64,000 nucleotides of DNA, from positions 62,001 to 126,000 of the forward strand of contig NZ_UOOB01000002.1 in NCBI RefSeq assembly GCF_900564145.1. The letters are read 5' to 3'. Below, piece after piece: positions 36,486 to 45,604 of the stretch. Source of the DNA: Comamonas sp. lk (GTDB taxonomy: Bacteria > Pseudomonadota > Gammaproteobacteria > Burkholderiales > Burkholderiaceae_C). A program made the position numbers and the translations under genes. The notes below the pieces were generated by a model. It had not been told where the DNA came from. It saw only the letters and a program-made list of their open reading frames with translations, and ran no database searches. The first letter of the stretch is position 1; every line of letters begins with the position of its first letter.

Positions 36486-38636
36486 ATGACCGCACGCAAA
36501 CTCTTCGTTACCACCGCCCTGCCGTACGCCAACGGCAACTTCCACATCGGCCACATCATGGAATACATCCAGGCCGACACCTGGGTGCGTGCGCAGCGAA
36601 TGCAGGGCAATGCGGTCAACTTCGTCGGTGCCGACGATGCCCACGGCGCGCCCATCATGATTGCCGCCGAAAAAGCCGGCAAGACGCCCCAGCAGTTCGT
36701 GGCCGACATTGCCGCTGGCCGCAAGCAGTACCTCGACGGCTTTCATATCGCCTTCGACAACTGGAGCAACACCGACAGCCCGGAAAACCACGAGCTGTCT
36801 AAGCAGATTTACCGCGACCTCAAGGCCGCCGGTTTCATCGAAACCCGCACCATCGAACAGTTCTTCGACCCCGAGAAGAACATGTTCCTGCCCGACCGTT
36901 TCATCAAGGGCGAGTGCCCGCGCTGCCACGCCAAGGACCAGTACGGCGACAACTGCGAAGTCTGCAGCTCGGTCTATGCGCCCACCGATCTGATCAACCC
37001 TTTCTCGGCCCTGTCGGGAGCCAAGCCCGTGCTCAAGAGCTCGGAGCATTTCTTCTTCAAGCTCTCGGACCCGCGCTGCGTGGAGTTCCTGACCGAGTGG
37101 ACGCAGGACGGCAAGCATGTGCAGCCCGAAGTGGCCGCCAAGATCAAGGAATGGTTTGGCGTGCGCACCAACCCCGATGGCACGACCAGCGAAGGCCTGG
37201 GCGACTGGGACATCTCGCGCGATGCGCCTTACTTCGGTATCGAGATTCCCGACGCTCCGGGCAAGTACTTCTATGTCTGGCTGGATGCGCCCGTGGGCTA
37301 TCTGGCATCGCTCAAGGAATTGCTGACCCGCCGTGGCGAGAACTTTGACGCCTATATGGCCGACCCCGATCTGGAGCAGTACCACTTCATCGGCAAAGAC
37401 ATCATCACTTTCCACACGCTGTTCTGGCCGGCCATGCTCAAGTTCAGCGGCCGCAAGACGCCAACCAAGATCTGCGTGCACGGTTTCATGACCGTCAACA
37501 ACGGCGAGAAGATGAGCAAGAGCCGCGGCACGGGCCTGGATCCGCTCAAGTATCTGTCGCTGCAAATGAACCCCGAGTGGCTGCGCTACTACCTGGGCGC
37601 CAAGCTCAACGGCAAGAACGAAGATATCGACTTCAACCCCGAAGACTTCATGCTGCGCGTCAACTCCGATCTGATCGGCAAGTACGTCAACATCGCTTCG
37701 CGCGCCGCCGGTTTCCTCACCAAGCGTTTTGGCGGCAAGCTGGCCCAGGTCAGCGAAGACGGCCAGACCCTGCTGGCGGCGCTGCGCGAACAACAAGCTG
37801 CCATCGTTGCCGCCTACGAGGCCCGCGACACGGCCCGCGCCGCGCGCGAGATCATGTTGCTGTGCGATCGCGTCAACAGCTATGTGGATGCCAACAAGCC
37901 CTGGGAGCTGGCCAAGAAGGAAGGCATGGAAGCGCGCCTGCACGATGTGTGCACGACCTGCATCGAAGCCTTCCGCATTCTGACCATTTACCTGCAGCCC
38001 ATTTTGCCCAGCGTGGCCGCCGAAGTGTCCAACTTCCTGATCGTGCCGCCCGAAAGCTTTGGCGATGTGGCCAAGCCCCTGGGCGAAGGCCACCAGATCG
38101 GCGAGTACAAGCATTTGATGCAGCGCGTCGATCCCAAGCAGCTGGAAGCACTGTTTGAAGCTCCCACCGGTCAGGCCGCTCCTGCTGCTGCCGCTCCTGC
38201 CAAGGCCGAGAAAAAAGCGGCCAAGAAGGCCGAGCCCGTGATCGACCCCAACGCCCCGGGCGGCGAGCCGCTGGCCGAAACCATCAGCATCGACGACTTT
38301 GCCAAGGTCGATCTGCGCATTGCCAAGATTCTCGAATGCAAGAGCGTGGAAGGCTCGACCAAGCTGCTGCAGCTGACGCTGGATGTGGGCGAAAAGGACG
38401 AGAACGGCCAGCCCAAGACCCGCAATGTGTTCAGCGGCATCAGCAGCATGTACAGCCCCGAGCAGCTGCAAGGCAAGCTGACGGTAATGGTGGCCAATCT
38501 GGCCCCGCGCAAGATGAAGTTCGGCCTCTCCGAAGGCATGGTGCTGGCCGCCAGCCATGCCGACGAAAAGGCAAACCCCGGCATCTATGTGCTGGAACCC
38601 TTCCCCGGCGCCGCCCCCGGCATGCGGATTCACTGA
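36486..38636 (+). CDS. metG: Methionyl-tRNA synthetase
   Basis: MetRS charges initiator and elongator tRNA-Met. At 716 residues it has the class I signature HIGH at residues 20-23, a zinc knuckle region ([19 protein letters not shown]), KMSKS near residue 342, an anticodon-binding helical domain, and a C-terminal EMAP-type tRNA-binding domain ([16 protein letters not shown] from about 600). The linker before that domain is rich in Ala, Lys and Pro. The protein begins [17 protein letters not shown]. The stop overlaps the start of a putative lipoprotein frame. Confidence 0.97.
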   Translation: MTARKLFVTTALPYANGNFHIGHIMEYIQADTWVRAQRMQGNAVNFVGADDAHGAPIMIAAEKAGKTPQQFVADIAAGRKQYLDGFHIAFDNWSNTDSPENHELSKQIYRDLKAAGFIETRTIEQFFDPEKNMFLPDRFIKGECPRCHAKDQYGDNCEVCSSVYAPTDLINPFSALSGAKPVLKSSEHFFFKLSDPRCVEFLTEWTQDGKHVQPEVAAKIKEWFGVRTNPDGTTSEGLGDWDISRDAPYFGIEIPDAPGKYFYVWLDAPVGYLASLKELLTRRGENFDAYMADPDLEQYHFIGKDIITFHTLFWPAMLKFSGRKTPTKICVHGFMTVNNGEKMSKSRGTGLDPLKYLSLQMNPEWLRYYLGAKLNGKNEDIDFNPEDFMLRVNSDLIGKYVNIASRAAGFLTKRFGGKLAQVSEDGQTLLAALREQQAAIVAAYEARDTARAAREIMLLCDRVNSYVDANKPWELAKKEGMEARLHDVCTTCIEAFRILTIYLQPILPSVAAEVSNFLIVPPESFGDVAKPLGEGHQIGEYKHLMQRVDPKQLEALFEAPTGQAAPAAAAPAKAEKKAAKKAEPVIDPNAPGGEPLAETISIDDFAKVDLRIAKILECKSVEGSTKLLQLTLDVGEKDENGQPKTRNVFSGISSMYSPEQLQGKLTVMVANLAPRKMKFGLSEGMVLAASHADEKANPGIYVLEPFPGAAPGMRIH

Positions 38637-38965
38637 TGCCATCCCCCCTGAGGCGCTTTGCGCCTTCCCCCAAGGGGGACGACACCTTCGCCGCGAGGCG
38701 GCGGGGCCGCCTTAGGCTCTGGCTCGGTGTCTCCTCGCTGGGGCATGCTTTGTCGAGCTCCTGCAGGCCATGGCTTGCAGGGGCTTTTTTATGCCTGCTG
38801 TCCCTGTCCGGCTGCGCCGTGGTGGCCGTGGCGGGCACGGCCGTCAGCATCACCGCAGGTGCCGTGGGTCTGGCCGCCGATGCAGCGATTGGCACGGTCA
38901 AGATCGTGGGCAAAGGCGTGGGCAAGGCTGCAGACGCCGCGCTGGGCGACGAACCTGCCGATTGA
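38636..38965 (+). CDS. Small lipoprotein, start uncertain
   Basis: The reading frame gives up to 109 residues. A hydrophobic tract and lipobox LLSLSGC sit near residue 60, followed by a repetitive Ala/Gly/Val stretch (AVVAVAGTAVSITAGAVGLAA), like small NF038104-type lipoproteins. The first 30 or so codons derive from a GC-rich dispersed repeat, and the hairpin of the metG terminator overlaps the signal sequence. A later start such as GTG near 38729 is possible. No other start has a better ribosome site. Function is unknown. Confidence 0.55.
   Translation: MPSPLRRFAPSPKGDDTFAARRRGRLRLWLGVSSLGHALSSSCRPWLAGAFLCLLSLSGCAVVAVAGTAVSITAGAVGLAADAAIGTVKIVGKGVGKAADAALGDEPAD
38643..38671 (+). repeat. 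GC-rich dispersed repeat, copy 1
   Basis: The 29-base core from CCCCCCTGAGGCGCTTTGCG to CCTTCCCCC matches the copy at 59468-59496 at 27 positions. More related sequence (GACGAC..CCTCGC-like) follows in both. It lies right after the metG stop. Confidence 0.7.
38757..38790 (+). terminator. Rho-independent terminator after metG
   Basis: GCTCCTGCA (38757-38765) pairs with TGCAGGGGC (38776-38784, one G-T pair) and is followed by TTTTTT. It overlaps the frame of the small lipoprotein. Confidence 0.75.
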
Positions 38966-39007
38966 ATGGCGGCGAGCGCAGCCGCGTCTCGCCACAGGCC
39001 AACACGT

Positions 39008-39013
39008 TATACT
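39008..39013 (+). promoter_or_regulatory. Candidate -10 box of the corrinoid operon
   Basis: TATACT at 39008-39013 sits about 60 bases upstream of the riboswitch. I find no good -35 hexamer at the right distance, so the promoter call is weak. Confidence 0.3.
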
Positions 39014-39076
39014 GCGCCCGTTTTGAAGCGGGTTGACCGGCTGGCCATGCATGGCCGCTGCCAGCCCCTTCATCGC

Positions 39077-39554
39077 GACAACAGGTGCCCAGGCTTAGAA
39101 CGTGTTTACGATCTCTACGCAGCCGCGTTGAGGCGCAATCGGGATGAGTTCGAAGCGATGTGGTGCCGCTTGCACCGGGGTGCAAGCCAGCCGCAGCGCG
39201 AAGAAATCGCCCGATTTCGCCCCAACCCTTTGGGCCAGTGCCTTTGCGGGCGCTCTGCGGTGTTGCGAATCCTCGCAATAGCACGGCTATTGCTGTGGTA
39301 TCGCGCCTAGCATCCCATCCCGCAAAGGTACTGGCGCGGCGCCGAGGAGATCGTAAACACGTTCTTAGGCCAAGGGTTCAACGGGAACAGGGTGCAAATC
39401 CCTGGCTGCCCCCGCAACGGTCAGCAGATAAACCATTTCCACGCCCCCAGGGGCAAACCACTGATGTCCTACGTGGCCTCCCAGCGAGGTGCGCGGCGAC
39501 ATTGGGAAGGTGAAATGGCAGGCATCACGCCATCTGCGAGCCCGGATACCGGCC
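39077..39554 (+). promoter_or_regulatory. Cobalamin riboswitch, interrupted by an inserted element
   Basis: The class AdoCbl elements appear in order: GACAACAGGTGCCC at the 5 prime end, GGGAACAGGGTGCAAATCCC at about 39383, CCCCGCAACGGTCAGCAGAT, CCACTGATGTCC, GGGAAGGTG and the B12 box AGCCCGGATACCGGCC at 39539-39554. The aptamer should control the TonB receptor and BtuFCD. An apical loop in the 5 prime part (GGC-TTAG-GCC) is split by a 267-bp element. The receptor gene has no obvious ribosome site, which would fit translational control. Confidence 0.9.
39098..39364. mobile_element. 267-bp MITE-like element in the cobalamin riboswitch
   Basis: GAACGTGTTTACGATCTC (39098-39115) is repeated as a perfect 18-bp inverted repeat at 39347-39364. 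Direct TTA repeats flank it (39095-39097 and 39365-39367), like a 3-bp target duplication. It has no credible coding frame, so it must have been moved by a transposase from elsewhere. TNA-type 3-bp duplications are known for some IS5-family groups; that origin is inference. Confidence 0.85.
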
Positions 39555-39717
39555 TGTTGAGCACCGTACCCCTGGGGAAGCCCCCGGCGTGCGGTATTTG
39601 CAACGACCGTCTGCGGGGAGCAGAAGTGGCTGCTTGCCTGCCCGGCGGTCAAAAAGCGCTGCAGCAAGGCCTGGGCATGTCACCTGCAGGCAGATGGTCA
39701 GCACTTTGTTGACCTCC

Positions 39718-41877
39718 ATGAACCACCCTGACTTTGCAGCCAGAGCCCCTTTTCTCCATCCCATCGCTGCTGCGGCATTCCTGACCTGCCTGAGCGCGCT
39801 GTCCGCCACACCGGCCCTGGCCAGCGATGCCAGCACGCCCGCGTCCGAAGCCGCCATCACCCTACCCGCCGTCCATGTCACGGCATCGCCCGAAGGCGGA
39901 CTGGGCCTGTCCCTGCCGTCCACCTCCGGCAGCCGCACCGGCATCACCACGCTCGACCTTCCCGCCAGCCTGGACCAGGTGAACAGCGAAACCTGGCAGG
40001 AGCGCGGCGACTCGCGCATGGCTGACATCATCGGCCGCACCGTGGGCATGACGCCGCTGTCGGCCACCAGCTACAACAGCCTGTCCTTCAGCACGCGCGG
40101 CTTCACCGGCACCAACTCCGTGGGTATCGCGGAAGACGGCGTGCGCCTGGGCGTTGCCTCCACCACCACGCCCTACCCCGCCAACAGCTGGGGCTATGAG
40201 CGCGTGGAAGTGCTGCGTGGCCCGGCCTCCATCGTCTATGGCTCAGGTACCGTGGGGGCCACGGCCAATGTGGTGCGCAAGCAGCCCACGCGCGAGACCG
40301 TGCGTGAGGTGCTGGTCGGCGCCGGCTCGCACGGTTCGGCCAAGCTGGGACTGGGCATGGGTGGCGCAATCAGCGAGACCCTGAGCTACCGGGTGGATGC
40401 CTACGGTCACTACACCAACGGCGAGCACGATATGAGCCGCGCCAGCGGCGGCAAGCTGATGAGCACCCTGCGCTGGCAACCCACGGCAGCGCTACGCGTG
40501 GAGCTGCTGGCCGATGTCAGTGACGAAAAGCCTGCCCGCTACTTCGGCACGCCCACTATCAACGGCTCCATCGTGCCCGAGCTGCTGGGCCGCAACTTCA
40601 ACGCCGACGACAGCGACATCCGCATCAAGGACAAGCGCGTGCGCGCCCGGGCGCAGTACCAGATCAACGAGCAGTGGAGTGTGAGCAACGAGCTCTATCA
40701 CTTCAAGGCCGACCGCTACTGGCGCAACATCGAGGCCTACCGCTACAACCCGGTGGCCCAGACCATTACCCGCAGCGACTATATCGAGCTGACACACGAT
40801 CTGGAGCAGACCGGCAACCGCCTGGAGTCCAAGCTCAAGGCCGGCGCCCACCAGCTGGTCGTGGGCTGGGAAGTGAGCCGAGCCAAATTTGGCTATGCCT
40901 CGTCCGGCTTTGATTACTCCACCACCATGCCCGTAGATGCCGTTTATCACGGCTGGGACAACAGCAGCGCCATGATCCCGCGCTTTACCACGGCAGCCAC
41001 CACGCACGACTTTTATGCCGAAGACGCCTGGACGCTCAGCGAGCGCTGGCTGCTGCTGGCCGGCATACGCCGCGATCTGACGGACTTCAACAGGAGCGAC
41101 CTGATAGGAACCGGCTCGTTTGGCAAGAACCTGGGCGGCACCGCCTGGCGCCTGGGCCTGACGCACAAGCTCAATGCGCAGACCAGCCTGTACGGCCAGG
41201 TCTCCCAGGGCCATGACCCGGTCACCAATGTGCTGACGCTGAATCTCGCCAATCGCGATTACAAGCTGACCACGGCACGCCAGATCGAAGTGGGGCTGAA
41301 GCAGCAGTTCGGCCAGGGTCTGGGCGAGTGGACGGCAGCGGCCTACCGCATCGAGAAGAAAGACATCATCACCCGCGACCCGAACAACAGCCTGCTGTCG
41401 GTGCAAGGCGGCAAGCAGCATTCGCAAGGCCTGGAGCTGAGCAGCGTGCTGCGCCTGTCGCCCAACTGGCGCCTGGAAGGCAATTACGCCTTTGTCGATG
41501 CCAAATACGACCAGCTGATCGAAGCCGGCGGTGCCGACCGCTCCGGCAATCGCCCCAGCAATGTAGCGCGCAACACCGCCAATCTGTGGGCCCACTACAC
41601 CACCCACAGCAGCATCGGCCGCTGGCAGGCCTCGCTGGGCGCGCGCGCCGTGGGCAGCCGTTTTGCCGACAACGCCAATACGGCCGTCAGCGGCGGTTAC
41701 ACCGTCTGGGATGCGGCTTTGAGCTGGCGCCCCCAGCCCGGCAGCACCTACCGCCTGACGGTGCGCAATCTGGGCGACAAGCTCTATACCTACTCGGCAG
41801 TGTCGAACGCCAGGGCCTCCCAGGCCTATCCGGGCGAGGGACGCCGTCTTGATCTGACGGCCGAATTCACGTTCTGA
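39718..41877 (+). CDS. btuB: TonB-dependent receptor, probable corrinoid transporter
   Basis: The 719-residue outer membrane receptor has a signal peptide (FLTCLSALSATPALAS), a TonB-box-like segment (LPAVHVTAS), a plug domain with TRGFTGTNS and ERVEVLRGPASIVYGSGT, and a 22-strand barrel ending in the phenylalanine of LTAEFTF. Sequence alone resembles siderophore receptors, but it lies directly downstream of a cobalamin riboswitch and upstream of btuF/C/D-type genes, so corrinoid uptake is the likely role. The ATG at 39718 begins the signal peptide. Confidence 0.85.
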   Translation: MNHPDFAARAPFLHPIAAAAFLTCLSALSATPALASDASTPASEAAITLPAVHVTASPEGGLGLSLPSTSGSRTGITTLDLPASLDQVNSETWQERGDSRMADIIGRTVGMTPLSATSYNSLSFSTRGFTGTNSVGIAEDGVRLGVASTTTPYPANSWGYERVEVLRGPASIVYGSGTVGATANVVRKQPTRETVREVLVGAGSHGSAKLGLGMGGAISETLSYRVDAYGHYTNGEHDMSRASGGKLMSTLRWQPTAALRVELLADVSDEKPARYFGTPTINGSIVPELLGRNFNADDSDIRIKDKRVRARAQYQINEQWSVSNELYHFKADRYWRNIEAYRYNPVAQTITRSDYIELTHDLEQTGNRLESKLKAGAHQLVVGWEVSRAKFGYASSGFDYSTTMPVDAVYHGWDNSSAMIPRFTTAATTHDFYAEDAWTLSERWLLLAGIRRDLTDFNRSDLIGTGSFGKNLGGTAWRLGLTHKLNAQTSLYGQVSQGHDPVTNVLTLNLANRDYKLTTARQIEVGLKQQFGQGLGEWTAAAYRIEKKDIITRDPNNSLLSVQGGKQHSQGLELSSVLRLSPNWRLEGNYAFVDAKYDQLIEAGGADRSGNRPSNVARNTANLWAHYTTHSSIGRWQASLGARAVGSRFADNANTAVSGGYTVWDAALSWRPQPGSTYRLTVRNLGDKLYTYSAVSNARASQAYPGEGRRLDLTAEFTF

Positions 41878-41958
41878 ACGCAACATCAAAAGCCATAGCG
41901 AGCAGCGCATGAAATTCCTCGACTTCATGCATCAAACCCATTGAAAACGAGAGAACAC

Positions 41959-43014
41959 ATGCGCTGTCAGCTTCCATTTTTGAAGAAGGTATTTCCCTCT
42001 CGCCTGACCCTGGCCACGGGCTTGGCCCTGGCCTGCGCTTTGCTTGCGGCCTGCTCGCAGCGGCAAGAGACGCCGCCGGACCAGGCGGCCGCCAGCGTGG
42101 CCCCGGTCACGGTGCCGATCTGCGGCCAGCCGGTGAGCTATGACCGCGTGCCGCAGCGCGCGGTCACCCACGGCATCAACATCACCGAGATGTTTCTGGC
42201 TCTCGGGCTGGCCGACCGTCTGGTGGGCTATGGCGGCCTGCGCGACATCCAGCGCCTGCCGCCGGCCATGCAGGCACAGCTGGCCCAGGTGCCCGATCTG
42301 TCCAACCAGAACATGAATCTGGAAACCCTGCTGAATGCCCAGCCGGACTTTGTCTTCAGCGGCTGGTCCTATGGCTTTCGCGATGGCCAGATCACTCCGC
42401 AGCAGTTGCAGGAGCTGGGCATTGCCAGCTATGTGCTGACCGAGTCCTGCATACGCAAGGTCGCGCGTGAGCGCGTATCGCTGCAAGACACTTTCGACGA
42501 CCTGCTCCATCTGGGCCGCATTTTCCGCATCGACGCCCAGGCGCAAGCCCTGGTGAACGGCCAGCGCGCCGAGCTGGAGCGCATCGCCCAGGCCTTGCAG
42601 GGCGCGGCCAGACAGCCCTCGGTTTTTCTCTACGACAGCGGCACCGACATCCCGGTCACCGCAGGCCGCTATGCCATGCCCCACGCCATGATCGAGGCCG
42701 CCGGCGGCCGCAACATCTTTGCGGACCTGCCCAGCAGCTGGACGCGGGGCAACTGGGAGGACGTGATCGAGCGCAATCCGGACTGGATCGTCATCGTGGA
42801 CAACGACAGACCCACACCCGATGGCAAAAAGCAGTTTTTGCTGAACAAGCCCGAGCTGGCCCACCTCACCGCCATACGCGAGCGCAACTTCGTGCTGCTG
42901 GACTTTGCCGCCGCCACGCCCGGCCCGCGCAATGTGGCCGGCGTGCGCACGCTGGCCCACAGTCTGCACCCCGAACGGGTGGCGGCTCCCGAGCCCGATA
43001 CAAGCCTGAAATGA
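41959..43014 (+). CDS. btuF: Periplasmic corrinoid-binding lipoprotein, BtuF-like
   Basis: The 351-residue protein has a lipoprotein signal with lipobox LLAAC (about residue 32) and the class III periplasmic-binding fold of FecB/BtuF proteins: two lobes joined by a long helix, with PQRAVTHGINITEMFLALGL and FLYDSGTDIPVTAGRYAMP. It would hand corrinoid from the outer membrane receptor to the BtuCD permease. The ATG at 41959 has a GAGA site; an upstream TTG is less likely. Its end overlaps the permease start by four bases (ATGA). Confidence 0.87.
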   Translation: MRCQLPFLKKVFPSRLTLATGLALACALLAACSQRQETPPDQAAASVAPVTVPICGQPVSYDRVPQRAVTHGINITEMFLALGLADRLVGYGGLRDIQRLPPAMQAQLAQVPDLSNQNMNLETLLNAQPDFVFSGWSYGFRDGQITPQQLQELGIASYVLTESCIRKVARERVSLQDTFDDLLHLGRIFRIDAQAQALVNGQRAELERIAQALQGAARQPSVFLYDSGTDIPVTAGRYAMPHAMIEAAGGRNIFADLPSSWTRGNWEDVIERNPDWIVIVDNDRPTPDGKKQFLLNKPELAHLTAIRERNFVLLDFAAATPGPRNVAGVRTLAHSLHPERVAAPEPDTSLK

Positions 43015-44102
43015 GCCACTATTCCTCCCACCATCTGGCATTTCAGCTGCAGCGCCGCCACTTGGCCTGGTGGCTGGCCGCCTTGCTGCTGCTGCTGGCC
43101 CTGAGCCTGACGCTGGCCATCACGCTGGGCCCGGTGCGCATCGCGCCGCTGCACGCCTGGCAGATCACGGCCCACGAAATCGGCCTGCAACTGGGGCTGG
43201 ACATGGCGCCCGGCACCTGGAGCCATTCCCAGCACCAGATCGTCTGGCGCATCCGCATGCCGCGCGTGCTGCTGGCGGCCCTGGCCGGGGCCGGCCTGGC
43301 GCTGGTGGGCGTGGCCATGCAGGCCATGGTGCGCAACCCCTTGGCCGACCCTTATCTGCTGGGCGTGTCCTCCGGTGCCACGGTAGGCGCGGTGACGGTG
43401 CTGGCCTCCGGCGCGCTGGCCTTCGCGGGCGAGCTGGCCCTGCCCATGGGCGCCTTCAGCGGCGCCCTGGCCGCCTGCGTAGCGGTATATGTGCTGGCCC
43501 ATGCCGGAGGGCGTTTGCTGGCCTCGCGGCTGATTCTGGGCGGTGTGGCCATTGCCTACTGCCTGGGCGGCGTGACCAGCCTCATGGTGCTGACCTCCGA
43601 CCAGCGCGAGCTGGCCAACTCGGTGCTGGCCTGGACGCTGGGCAGCCTGGCCGGCACCCGCTGGGATGAACTGGGCCTGCCTGCCGCCCTGCTGCTGCTG
43701 GGCATGGGCTTGCTGTTGGTACAGGCCCGTGCGCTCAATGCCTTGCTCGCCGGCGAGGAAACCTCGGCCACGTTGGGTGTGGACACCACGCGCATACGGC
43801 GCTGGCTGTTCGTGCTGGTCTCGCTGATCACCGGCGTGCTGGTGGCGCTCACCGGGCCCATAGGTTTTGTCGGCCTGATGGTGCCCCATATCACGCGCAT
43901 GCTGGTGGGCGCGGAGCACCGGCGCGTGCTGCCGGTCTCGGCCCTGGTGGGCGCGATTTTCCTGGTCTGGGTCGATGTGCTGTCGCGCATCAGCTTTGCA
44001 CCGGCGGAAGTGCCCGTGGGCGTCATCACCTCCCTGGTCGGCGGCCCCTTCTTCATCTGGATGCTGTGCCGCAAAAGCAGCATGCAAAGGCTGCTGCCAT
44101 GA
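43011..44102 (+). CDS. btuC: ABC transporter permease, BtuC/FecCD family
   Basis: This 363-residue permease has about ten membrane helices with the FecCD signatures RMPRVLLAALAGAGLALVG, QAMVRNPLADPYLLGVSSGA and GFVGLMVPHITRMLVG. It forms the membrane channel of the corrinoid importer. Both ends overlap neighbouring genes by four bases (ATGA), so the three ABC genes are one transcriptional and translational unit. An extra segment (QLGLDMAPGTWSHSQHQ) lies in the first periplasmic loop. Its specificity for B12 is inferred from the riboswitch. Confidence 0.89.
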   Translation: MSHYSSHHLAFQLQRRHLAWWLAALLLLLALSLTLAITLGPVRIAPLHAWQITAHEIGLQLGLDMAPGTWSHSQHQIVWRIRMPRVLLAALAGAGLALVGVAMQAMVRNPLADPYLLGVSSGATVGAVTVLASGALAFAGELALPMGAFSGALAACVAVYVLAHAGGRLLASRLILGGVAIAYCLGGVTSLMVLTSDQRELANSVLAWTLGSLAGTRWDELGLPAALLLLGMGLLLVQARALNALLAGEETSATLGVDTTRIRRWLFVLVSLITGVLVALTGPIGFVGLMVPHITRMLVGAEHRRVLPVSALVGAIFLVWVDVLSRISFAPAEVPVGVITSLVGGPFFIWMLCRKSSMQRLLP

Positions 44103-44875
44103 GCACACTGCACGCGAAAAATCTTCACTGGCAGGTTGCTGCCGCCCATATCGTGCAGGACATCAGCCTGCATGTGGCGCAGGGCGAGCTGGTGGGTCTG
44201 TTAGGCCCCAATGGCAGCGGAAAATCCACGCTGCTGCGCATGATCTACCGCACGCTGCGGCCCCACAGCGGCTGCGTGCTGCTGGACGAGCACAACGTCT
44301 GGCGCGGCAGTGCGCGCGACAACGCCAAAGTCATGGCCGTGCTGGCCCAGGAAAGCAGCAGCGAGTTCGACCTCAGCGTGCGCGACATGGTGCTGATGGG
44401 GCGCACGCCGCACCAGTCGCCGTTTGCACGCGATAGCGACGAAGACTTCCGCATCGTGACCCAGGCGCTGGAGCGCATGCAGGCCCATACGCTGTCCGAG
44501 CGCATGTTCAGCACCCTGTCCGGCGGCGAGAAGCAGCGCGTGCTCATGGCCCGCGCCCTGGCCCAGCAAGCGCCGTTTCTGGTGCTGGACGAGCCCACCA
44601 ACCACCTGGATGTGCGCCACCAGTTCGAGCTGATGAACCTGATCCGCGGTCTGGGCCTGACCACCTTGGCCGCCCTGCACGAGCTGCCGCTGGCCGCCCA
44701 TTATTGCGACCGGCTGTATCTGCTGAAAAACGGACGACTGGCGGCCCAGGGCACGCCCGCCGAAGTGCTGACCGCCGACACCATCGCCCAGGTCTACGGC
44801 GTGCGCGCCCTGGTGCATACCAACCCGCGCACCGGCAAGCCGCTGATCGAATACCTGCCCGACGAGCTTCTCTGA
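44099..44875 (+). CDS. btuD: ABC transporter ATP-binding protein, BtuD/FecE family
   Basis: The 258-residue ATPase carries Walker A GPNGSGKS (about 37-44), the ABC signature LSGGEKQRVLMARAL, Walker B LVLDEPTNHLD, and the H-loop region ALHELPLAAHYC. It energises corrinoid import with the permease encoded just upstream. The ATG overlaps the previous stop (ATGA). The family also includes iron-siderophore importers; the riboswitch supports a B12 role. It is the last gene of the operon. Confidence 0.9.
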   Translation: MSTLHAKNLHWQVAAAHIVQDISLHVAQGELVGLLGPNGSGKSTLLRMIYRTLRPHSGCVLLDEHNVWRGSARDNAKVMAVLAQESSSEFDLSVRDMVLMGRTPHQSPFARDSDEDFRIVTQALERMQAHTLSERMFSTLSGGEKQRVLMARALAQQAPFLVLDEPTNHLDVRHQFELMNLIRGLGLTTLAALHELPLAAHYCDRLYLLKNGRLAAQGTPAEVLTADTIAQVYGVRALVHTNPRTGKPLIEYLPDELL

Positions 44876-45247
44876 CGCCCACGCCTTATCTGCAGACAAA
44901 ACGCCTTCAAGCCCTTATTTCAAAAACGTCAAAAGCTATAAAATAAAGAGCATTCGACACATTGATAGGGGCAGCTTTCCGCTGTTTTTGGCAAAGCCAA
45001 GCACAGCGGGCGCGCATAACTAAATAACCAGGAACTTCCTGTTACATCACCTGGGTATTGGCGGGTGAGACGGCGCACGGCTTCCTAGAATCCCTTTCAC
45101 CACCAGCTTGGCTTGTGTCGGGTAGCGGTCCATCAAAGCACACATAACAAAGACCGCCAGCGCAAGCGATATAGCTTTTCATCACCCTGCGATGGATGAG
45201 CACGGCAGCGCGTTGCGCGTTCAGCCGTGGATTTAACGGGAGGCTCC
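44876..45247. other. Intergenic stretch between the btu and sulfur genes
   Basis: These 372 bases hold no supported gene. A related AGCTAT repeat (ACGT-CAAA-AGCTAT at about 44928-44941) and a hairpin (CCGCTGT...ACAGCGG, about 44980-45008) are visible. GGAACTT at 45031-45037 and TAGAAT at 45086-45091 look promoter-like but have no partner at proper spacing. A promoter for the sulfur cluster should lie here. Confidence 0.4.
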
Positions 45248-45604
45248 ATGCTCTTGAACCCCTTGAACCACCTTCTTGCCCCGGCAAGCCGCGCGCTCTG
45301 CTTGAGCGCTGCCATCACGGCCTGTGTTGCGACGACCAGCGTCGCTGCCGCACCGGCCGCGCTGCGCGCCCAAGATGTTGCCGTGCTGGCCTCCAGCTGT
45401 GCCAACTGCCACGGACCGGACGGCCGCTCCACCGGCGGCATTCCCAGCTTGCGCGGCGTGGGCGAAGCCCATCTGCTGCAACGCCTGCAGGCCTTCAAGG
45501 CCGGCACGGCCAAGGATGCGACCGTGATGACACGTCTGGCCAAGGGCTATGACGACGAACAAATCAAGGCGCTGGCCCAGTGGTTCAGCAAGGAAGCTCA
45601 ATGA
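45248..45604 (+). CDS. Periplasmic c-type cytochrome of the sulfide dehydrogenase type
   Basis: The 118-residue protein has a signal peptide (about residues 1-34) and one heme c motif, CANCH at residues 51-55 (GPDGRSTGG follows). Size and motif match the cytochrome subunit of flavocytochrome c sulfide dehydrogenase (FccA/SoxE-like). A strong GGGAGG site precedes the ATG at 45248, and the stop overlaps the flavoprotein start (ATGATG). It would take electrons from the flavoprotein encoded next and pass them to the respiratory chain. Confidence 0.87.
   Translation: MLLNPLNHLLAPASRALCLSAAITACVATTSVAAAPAALRAQDVAVLASSCANCHGPDGRSTGGIPSLRGVGEAHLLQRLQAFKAGTAKDATVMTRLAKGYDDEQIKALAQWFSKEAQ

Noticed and set aside
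36450..38642. A 730-codon open frame antisense to metG
   Set aside because: metG is certain from HIGH and KMSKS motifs; the antisense frame is a compositional shadow.
39589..39717. N-terminal extension of the TonB receptor into the riboswitch tail
   Set aside because: The signal peptide begins at the ATG at 39718; the upstream codons are riboswitch expression-platform sequence.
45031..45091. ECF-type promoter (GGAACTT) or sigma-70 promoter for the sulfur cluster
   Set aside because: GGAACTT has no matching -10 at 16-17 bases, and TTGGCG to TAGAAT is 22 bases apart, too long.
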